Source of the DNA: Strigomonas culicis
Lineage: Eukaryota; Euglenozoa; Kinetoplastea; Trypanosomatida; Trypanosomatidae
Reading direction: 5' to 3'
Assembly: GCA_000482145.1 (NCBI GenBank)
Contig: AUXH01000621.1
Location: forward strand, 1-11,006
Length of the DNA: 11,006 bases
Shown: piece by piece, positions 7,090 to 11,006 of the stretch
Layout: every line of letters begins with the position of its first letter
Numbering within the stretch: the first letter of the stretch is position 1
The notes under the pieces: model-generated
What the model saw: the letters and a program-made list of their open reading frames with translations, nothing else
The model's database searches: none
What the model was told of the DNA's origin: nothing
Made by a program: the position numbers and the translations under genes

Positions 7090-7482
7090 GGCCGCGCGGG
7101 TGCCTCCAACTAGCAAACGAGGGAACTAGGGGTAGATGTGCTATGAGTATCCTTCGACCGTGATGAACGGCGGAAAGCAACTAGGCAAGAAGTCAACCGC
7201 AAATGAGGAGGGAGAGAAGCGAGGTCCGTAGAAGATGACGTGACGGACAGACGACGTCGCGTAAAACAGAAGCAGGACGAAGAGGTCTACAGCCGCGGAC
7301 GCACCCAACAGCTGGGTGGTACAATTATAACAATTACATTACGAATGGAATCAGATGTACAAAAGAAATATGTCTGTATGTGTGAATAGTAACCGGACAA
7401 CGCAACGGTGTCTCTGGGCATCTCTCCGACCGCCTCTCCCCATCTCACTGCGGCTGCAACATCACAGGATGCCCTTGCAGGC
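7090..7482 (-). other. Intergenic spacer between genes 7 and 6
   Basis: This 393-base spacer holds no supportable gene. Its right half is the probable 3' untranslated region of the mitochondrial helical-repeat gene; its left half carries the processing signals for TFIIA-2. Confidence 0.6.
7181..7225 (-). promoter_or_regulatory. Candidate trans-splice acceptor for gene 6
   Basis: A minus-strand pyrimidine tract (about 7220-7204) is followed by TTCTTGCCTAG with AG at 7182-7181. A 91-base leader without upstream ATG would follow. Nearer AG pairs at about 7131 and 7111 are alternatives. This supports the downstream ATG at 7089 rather than a TTG start. Confidence 0.5.
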
Positions 7483-8961
7483 CTAGTGCCGCTTGAAGGC
7501 ATCAATGCCGTACGCCTCGCACAGGAAGGCGCGCTTCTCCTCCAGCGCGGCACGCCGCCGCGGCCCCAGGTAGGGGCCCGCCGCCTCGCTGCTCGCCTCC
7601 GCCGGCAGCTGCAGCAAGGAGGGCTGGCTGCGCACGTCGCCAAGGAGCTTCGTCTGCGCCTCGTTGCGGATGTTGAGTGTCACGCAGGACCACAGCACTA
7701 GAATGTAGCCCTCCGCCGTCATGGGCTGCGTCGCGCAGATCTTGGTGCAGACGTACGCTAGCTCGTCGTTGTTCTCCTGCAGCGCGGCAAAGCTGGCGAG
7801 GACGCCGGCGGCGTCCCGCGCATTCACGTACTCCTCGGACTTGTGGAGGAACACCAGGCGGGACGCGAGCAGCGGGAAGAGCTCGCCGTCGAACAGATCG
7901 AACGTGCTGAGGCAGTTCAGCAGCGAGTGGATCTCGTCCGCGCGGAAGCCAGCGGGGGCCTTGCACGCGCACTCCGCGAGCGCGCCGAAGACGTCCTCGG
8001 ACATGATGTTCGCGACCACGTAGGCGTCGCACGTCTTGGCGATCGAGGTCGGGTCGAACGTGTCGACGGTCTCCAGCACGCGCGCGCCGACGGCCTGCAT
8101 GATCGACGGCGCCGCGCGGTTCGCGCGCGCGGTGCAGGTCGCGAAGGAGGCGATGAGTGGCGCCTGCATCTCGCCCAGGTGCGCCACGACCCGCTGCTCG
8201 TACGCCTGGAAGAGCTGCTCTTCCACGTCGCCGAGGACCGAACAGGCGTCGAGGATGGTCACGGCGATGATGGGCGGCGCGGTGGCCACCTGGCGCAGCG
8301 CCTGGCTGCGCAGCACGAGCAGCAGCGGCCGGTGTACAAAGCGCACACGCGAGAGCGCGTGTAGTACGTTGGCCACGTGCGGCAGCGCCACGCGCGCGTC
8401 CTTCATCTGCGCGGCCGCGACGTCACACAGCGCCTGGTACAGCCGGTCGTGGCGGAAGCCGGCCCGCCCGTACGCGTTGAGCAGCACCGCGACGGACACG
8501 CCGCTCAGCTCCCCGGCGCGCGCCACGAGCGGCCGCGCGTAGGTGAAGAGCACGTCGTACAGCAGCGGGCTCCGCAGCACGAGGCAGCTGTGCACCACCC
8601 GCGCGAGCGCCTCCAGCGGCATCGTCGCGACGGCCTCCTCCGCGAGGGCGCCCTCCACCACGCTCGTGTACGCGCTGCTCTTGACGGGGGCGATGCGGAG
8701 CTGCGACGCGGCCAGACACACCTTGGCCACCACGTCCGCACTGAAGGCCGTGGCGAGATCATCCAGCTTTTCGGTCTCGAACAAGTGTCTGCCGTGGCGC
8801 ATCAGATCGGTCCGCAAGTCGCTCGGTACGGACTGCAGCTGCTGTTGCACCTTCTCCACGCTTGCGATGAAGCCGCTCGTCGACACGCATCGGGAGGTTC
8901 CTGCGTATCCCACGCGAGACCATCCCTTGGAGGTCAACACGCTCTGCAGAAAGGGGCGCAT
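7483..8961 (-). CDS. Probable mitochondrial helical-repeat protein (OPR/FASTK-like), RNA-binding candidate
   Basis: The 492-residue frame runs from ATG at 8961 to TAG at 7483. Residues 1-35 are basic, Ser/Thr/Val rich and lack acidic residues until about 36, as in a mitochondrial import signal. From about 74 to 445 the protein is a series of two-helix units with a period of 35-43, mostly near 37 residues. The second helix pairs begin near 74, 117, 154, 193, 230, 266, 303, 340, 380 and 415; recurring patterns include VVHSCLVL, VLLNAYGRAG, NVLHALSR, TILDACSVL, SLLNCLSTF and VLASFAAL. This resembles octotricopeptide or FAST-kinase-type repeats, which bind organellar RNA. Kinetoplastid mitochondria use many such proteins in RNA editing, stability and translation. 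The C-terminus (461-492) is basic and charged, without a recognisable RAP domain. I infer mitochondrial RNA metabolism; substrate and complex are unknown. Some pentatricopeptide-like or ARM-like alternative is possible. Confidence 0.85.
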   Translation of the reverse strand: MRPFLQSVLTSKGWSRVGYAGTSRCVSTSGFIASVEKVQQQLQSVPSDLRTDLMRHGRHLFETEKLDDLATAFSADVVAKVCLAASQLRIAPVKSSAYTSVVEGALAEEAVATMPLEALARVVHSCLVLRSPLLYDVLFTYARPLVARAGELSGVSVAVLLNAYGRAGFRHDRLYQALCDVAAAQMKDARVALPHVANVLHALSRVRFVHRPLLLVLRSQALRQVATAPPIIAVTILDACSVLGDVEEQLFQAYEQRVVAHLGEMQAPLIASFATCTARANRAAPSIMQAVGARVLETVDTFDPTSIAKTCDAYVVANIMSEDVFGALAECACKAPAGFRADEIHSLLNCLSTFDLFDGELFPLLASRLVFLHKSEEYVNARDAAGVLASFAALQENNDELAYVCTKICATQPMTAEGYILVLWSCVTLNIRNEAQTKLLGDVRSQPSLLQLPAEASSEAAGPYLGPRRRAALEEKRAFLCEAYGIDAFKRH

Positions 8962-8991
8962 GGCGAAACGTATGACGTATAATTAGAATAC

Positions 8992-8992
8992 G

Positions 8993-9039
<47 letters not shown>

Positions 9040-9052
9040 AGATGTGTGTGTC
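8992..9052. repeat. GT/CA microsatellite
   Basis: On the plus strand GT units are uninterrupted from about 9000 to 9036 and continue imperfectly on both sides. On the transcribed strand this is CA. It begins about 31 bases before the ATG of the mitochondrial gene, so it would lie in the 5' untranslated region if the acceptor near 9106 is right. Confidence 0.95.
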
Positions 9053-9105
9053 TTTATATGTTATTTTCAAGTTATTCTAGTTCCTTTCTTTTACCTTTCC
9101 TTTTT

Positions 9106-9147
9106 CTTTCAAAATGACAGTCACAAGATGGAAATGAAGGGAGAAGA
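9106..9147 (-). promoter_or_regulatory. Candidate trans-splice acceptor for gene 7
   Basis: A minus-strand pyrimidine-rich tract (about 9147-9123) is followed by the first AG at 9107-9106. The leader would be 144 bases, free of upstream ATG, and would contain the CA repeat. An AG at 9053-9052 is an alternative but lacks a pyrimidine tract. Confidence 0.4.
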
Positions 9148-9453
9148 AACAATAATACAAAAGTACCAGTGTTACAATCTCTGCGAATGGCTTCAATATT
9201 CACATGAGCCGCGAATAATGTTTCGGTGTTGAGCATTCAGAAATACAAACAAGAAGAAAAAACGAAAAGCGCAAAAAAAAAAATGTCTTCGGAGTAATAC
9301 TACATGGTGGACAGAAAAGGGAATACAGTGTAAACGGAGCGGATGCACAACGGTACATCTATACAGACATGTAACATAAGTTCAAACGAGATTCAAAGAC
9401 AATCTGAAAGGGGGAAATAAAAAGCAACATGTAGATACACATACATATTTTTA

Positions 9454-9482
9454 AAAGGAAAAGGGCATTTCCCTTTTCTTTT
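9454..9482. repeat. Inverted repeat able to form a hairpin
   Basis: GAAAAGGG (9458-9465) and CCCTTTTC (9471-9478) pair perfectly around a five-base loop. Four more A-T pairs lie outside after one mismatch. It sits about 107 bases after the stop of gene 8 in its likely 3' untranslated region. Confidence 0.8.
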
Positions 9483-9588
9483 CTTCCTTTCGCGCTCAGA
9501 GGACCGCTCCACTAGCAGAAGAGTGGGGAGAAGAGAAGCGAACGTCGCCGGGCAGCAGCACCCGCCGGCGCGCGCACGGCGCTGCGCG

Positions 9589-10626
9589 TCACATGAGGCC
9601 GATCTGCTTGATGTACTGTCGCGACTCGTAACTCCCGTACCCGTCGCTCAGTGAGTCGTAGCTCACGTCGGCCGTCGCCCTCGCGTCGTAGAAGGGACGC
9701 GTCCGCTGGGCGGCGCCGGGCCCGGCGGGGGCGGCGACGCCCAGCGGGGACGTCGCTGCCGGCCGCGGCACCGCCGCCTGCGGCCGGCCGTGCTCCGTGG
9801 GCGTGGCGGAGCCGCCGCTGGCCCCCTCCGCCGTGCGCAGGCTGGACTTGGCCGGCGCCGCGCGCTGCGACGGGGCGGGGTCCGCCGGTGCGGTCACCGG
9901 CCGCCGGTAGGTGGGGATGCCGCGCTCGGCCGTCGCGGCGGCGGCGGGGGCGAGCACGGGCTGCTGGCGCAGCGCGCGCTCCGGCTGCGAGAGGCGGCTC
10001 TGCTCCGCGCTGTAGCCGGCGGCGAGCGCCGTCGTGTTGGCGCTCGGCAGCTGCGAGGCGACGCGCGAGGCGGGCCGCTGCGCCGGCGCCGCGCTGAGGC
10101 GCGACGAGAGCAGAGGGTTGTCCTGCCGGCCCAGCTGGCTCGCCTGCGAGCTGCGGCTCGTGTCGACGGCCGCGTGGCTGCTCGGGTCCCACGGCGCCGC
10201 GCCCGACGCGGACTCGACGGAGCGGTTCAGCAGGCTCTGGTTGACATCGTCGCCCGGCGGCGTGCAGGAGCGCGACTCGCCGATCGCCGAGACGTTCGGC
10301 CGCGAGCCCGCCTCGCTCACGTGCTGGCTGCGCTCCTGGGTGGGCGCCCGCGTGGGCGCCTGCGTCGCCGGCTGCCGGCGCTCGACCGCGGCGAGCCGCT
10401 GGTCCAGCTGCTGCATCCACGTCAGCACCGTGTTGAGCTGCACCTGCAGTGCCTGCTGCTGGTGGTAGATGAGCCGCAGCGTCGTGCGGTCGTCCGGCGT
10501 GAAGTGCGGACTCGCCGCGGCGCTCGGGTCCATACTGGGGCCGAACAGGGAGGGCGGCGAGGAGTACAGCCCCAAGCCCGACGGGCGCTCCGCGTTGAGG
10601 CGCGAGTTGGCGCTGGCCCTAGACAT
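9589..10626 (-). CDS. Hypothetical low-complexity protein with short coiled coil and Tyr-rich C-terminus
   Basis: I do not recognise this 345-residue protein, read from ATG at 10626 to TGA at 9589. Residues 1-42 are Ser and Pro rich. Residues about 44-86 contain TTLRLIYHQQQALQVQLNTV and continue with WMQQLDQRLAAVERRQ, a likely coiled coil of about six heptads and possible dimerisation segment. Residues 87-320 are low complexity, rich in Ala, Pro, Ser, Arg and Gln, and probably disordered. The last 25 residues, ending SYESRQYIKQIGLM, change character sharply: Tyr, Ser, Gly and Asp rich, then a short amphipathic helix. Two ordered ends joined by a long disordered middle suggest a linker or cytoskeletal adaptor, but that is only inference. 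There is no membrane segment or signal peptide. Overlapping frames at 9512-10420 (minus) and 9790-10737 (plus) are shadows with extreme Arg and Ala content. It is the first gene of the unit visible here. Confidence 0.8.
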   Translation of the reverse strand: MSRASANSRLNAERPSGLGLYSSPPSLFGPSMDPSAAASPHFTPDDRTTLRLIYHQQQALQVQLNTVLTWMQQLDQRLAAVERRQPATQAPTRAPTQERSQHVSEAGSRPNVSAIGESRSCTPPGDDVNQSLLNRSVESASGAAPWDPSSHAAVDTSRSSQASQLGRQDNPLLSSRLSAAPAQRPASRVASQLPSANTTALAAGYSAEQSRLSQPERALRQQPVLAPAAAATAERGIPTYRRPVTAPADPAPSQRAAPAKSSLRTAEGASGGSATPTEHGRPQAAVPRPAATSPLGVAAPAGPGAAQRTRPFYDARATADVSYDSLSDGYGSYESRQYIKQIGLM

Positions 10627-10660
10627 GGCAGTGGTAACAAGAGGAGAGCGGAAAGGTCAA

Positions 10661-10700
10661 CTGAAAACGAATGCCCCAAAAAAACTAATAGTACAGATAA
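10661..10700 (-). promoter_or_regulatory. Candidate trans-splice acceptor for gene 8
   Basis: A T-rich minus-strand run (about 10688-10678) precedes CATTCGTTTTCAG with AG at 10662-10661. The leader would be 34 bases with no upstream ATG, which supports the ATG at 10626. Confidence 0.55.
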
Positions 10701-10898
10701 AAGTACAATGTCGCAAAGGACACGAAAGAAAGAATAATAATAATAAAAGGGTAATGAAAAGAAAAAAGAAAAACAACAGAAACAGACACTTCAGAGTGTT
10801 AGTAGAGAGAAGTCTACAAAAGGAATCTAATTATAAAAAAAAAGAGGGAAAGAAAGAAAGAAATGACTTCGTTAATGTGGTCACTTTTTCGTTAAGGA

Positions 10899-10918
10899 GT
10901 GTATAAATTAATATACAC
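10899..10918. repeat. AT-rich inverted repeat with 7-base arms
   Basis: GTGTATA and TATACAC are exact reverse complements separated by AATTAA. The element lies about 275 bases ahead of the start of gene 8, near the point where strand composition changes. Confidence 0.85.
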
Positions 10919-10971
10919 GGAGGTCAGCGAAAAAAAAATGGACCGTAAAATAGTATTTCTCTCCTTCTTTC

Positions 10972-10973
<2 letters not shown>

Positions 10974-11006
<33 letters not shown>
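10974..11006. repeat. TC/GA microsatellite running off the right edge
   Basis: At least sixteen TC units run to the last base of the window, preceded by a mixed pyrimidine stretch from about 10955. On the plus strand this would serve as a polypyrimidine tract; its full length is not seen. Confidence 0.95.

Larger units (their letters stand above)
8962..9588 (-). other. Intergenic spacer between genes 8 and 7
   Basis: At 627 bases this is the longest spacer. From right to left it contains the 3' untranslated region of gene 8 with a hairpin-forming inverted repeat (9454-9482), AT-rich DNA, the polypyrimidine tract and acceptor of the mitochondrial gene (9147-9106), and a CA repeat (9052-8992). 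No gene is supportable; the one plus-strand frame is mostly the repeat. Confidence 0.6.
10627..11006. other. AT-rich region upstream of gene 8, to the window edge
   Basis: No gene is supportable in these 380 bases. From 10627 to about 10945 the plus strand is purine and A rich, as expected ahead of a minus-strand gene. After about 10955 it becomes pyrimidine rich and ends in a TC repeat. An AT-rich inverted repeat lies at 10899-10918. This may be an ordinary long spacer or the edge of a strand-switch region. Confidence 0.5.

Noticed and set aside
7090..7116. Nine-residue upstream extension of TFIIA-2
   Set aside because: It needs a TTG start, and the family match begins right after the ATG at 7089.
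8992..9052. Valine-Cys repeat peptide from the GT tract
   Set aside because: It is only the translation of a microsatellite on the non-coding strand.
9790..10737. 315-residue plus-strand frame and a 302-residue minus-strand frame over gene 8
   Set aside because: Both are almost wholly Arg, Ala and Gly. The chosen frame has a coiled coil, an ordered C-terminus and an ATG placed after a proper acceptor.
1..11006. Search for tRNA or rRNA genes, retroelements, CRISPR arrays or a multi-gene defence or biosynthetic system
   Set aside because: No cloverleaf, long direct or terminal repeats, reverse transcriptase motifs or spaced repeats were seen, and the genes present are unrelated in function.

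Overview
This window looks like nuclear DNA of a trypanosomatid protist (Kinetoplastea), probably a GC-rich lineage; I cannot name the genus. All eight protein genes are on the minus strand, none needs an intron, and they sit as intact GC-rich frames separated by roughly 260-630 bases of AT-rich DNA. Most spacers carry a minus-strand polypyrimidine tract followed by an AG, the usual signal for spliced-leader trans-splicing coupled to polyadenylation of the gene before it. This is the architecture of a polycistronic transcription unit. No bacterial operon signals, tRNA or rRNA genes, mobile elements or CRISPR arrays were seen.

Transcription runs from right to left. In that order the genes are: (8) a low-complexity protein with a short coiled coil and a distinctive tyrosine-rich C-terminus (10626-9589); (7) a probable mitochondrial helical-repeat protein, likely RNA-binding (8961-7483); (6) the small subunit of transcription factor TFIIA, TFIIA-2 (7089-6559); (5) an amino acid transporter of the AAAP family with about 11 membrane segments (5986-4517); (4) a 197-residue hypothetical with an LRR-like stretch (4114-3521); (3) a coiled-coil protein with a C-terminal PDZ-like domain (3075-1882); (2) a 161-residue hypothetical (1625-1140); (1) a hypothetical with a Ser-rich acidic N-terminus, whose frame appears broken in a GCC (Ala) repeat close to the left edge (841-35).

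The genes do not form a pathway. Neighbours in trypanosomatid transcription units are usually unrelated in function, and expression is set mostly after transcription through untranslated regions. Start codons were moved to the first ATG for genes 3, 5 and 6, because longer frames would need TTG or GTG starts.

The most useful points for a second look are the probable frameshift in gene 1, the divergent TFIIA-2 with a roughly 70-residue insertion, the about 37-residue periodic repeats of gene 7, and the right edge, where strand composition flips and a strand-switch region may begin. I did not find a convincing new multi-gene system.
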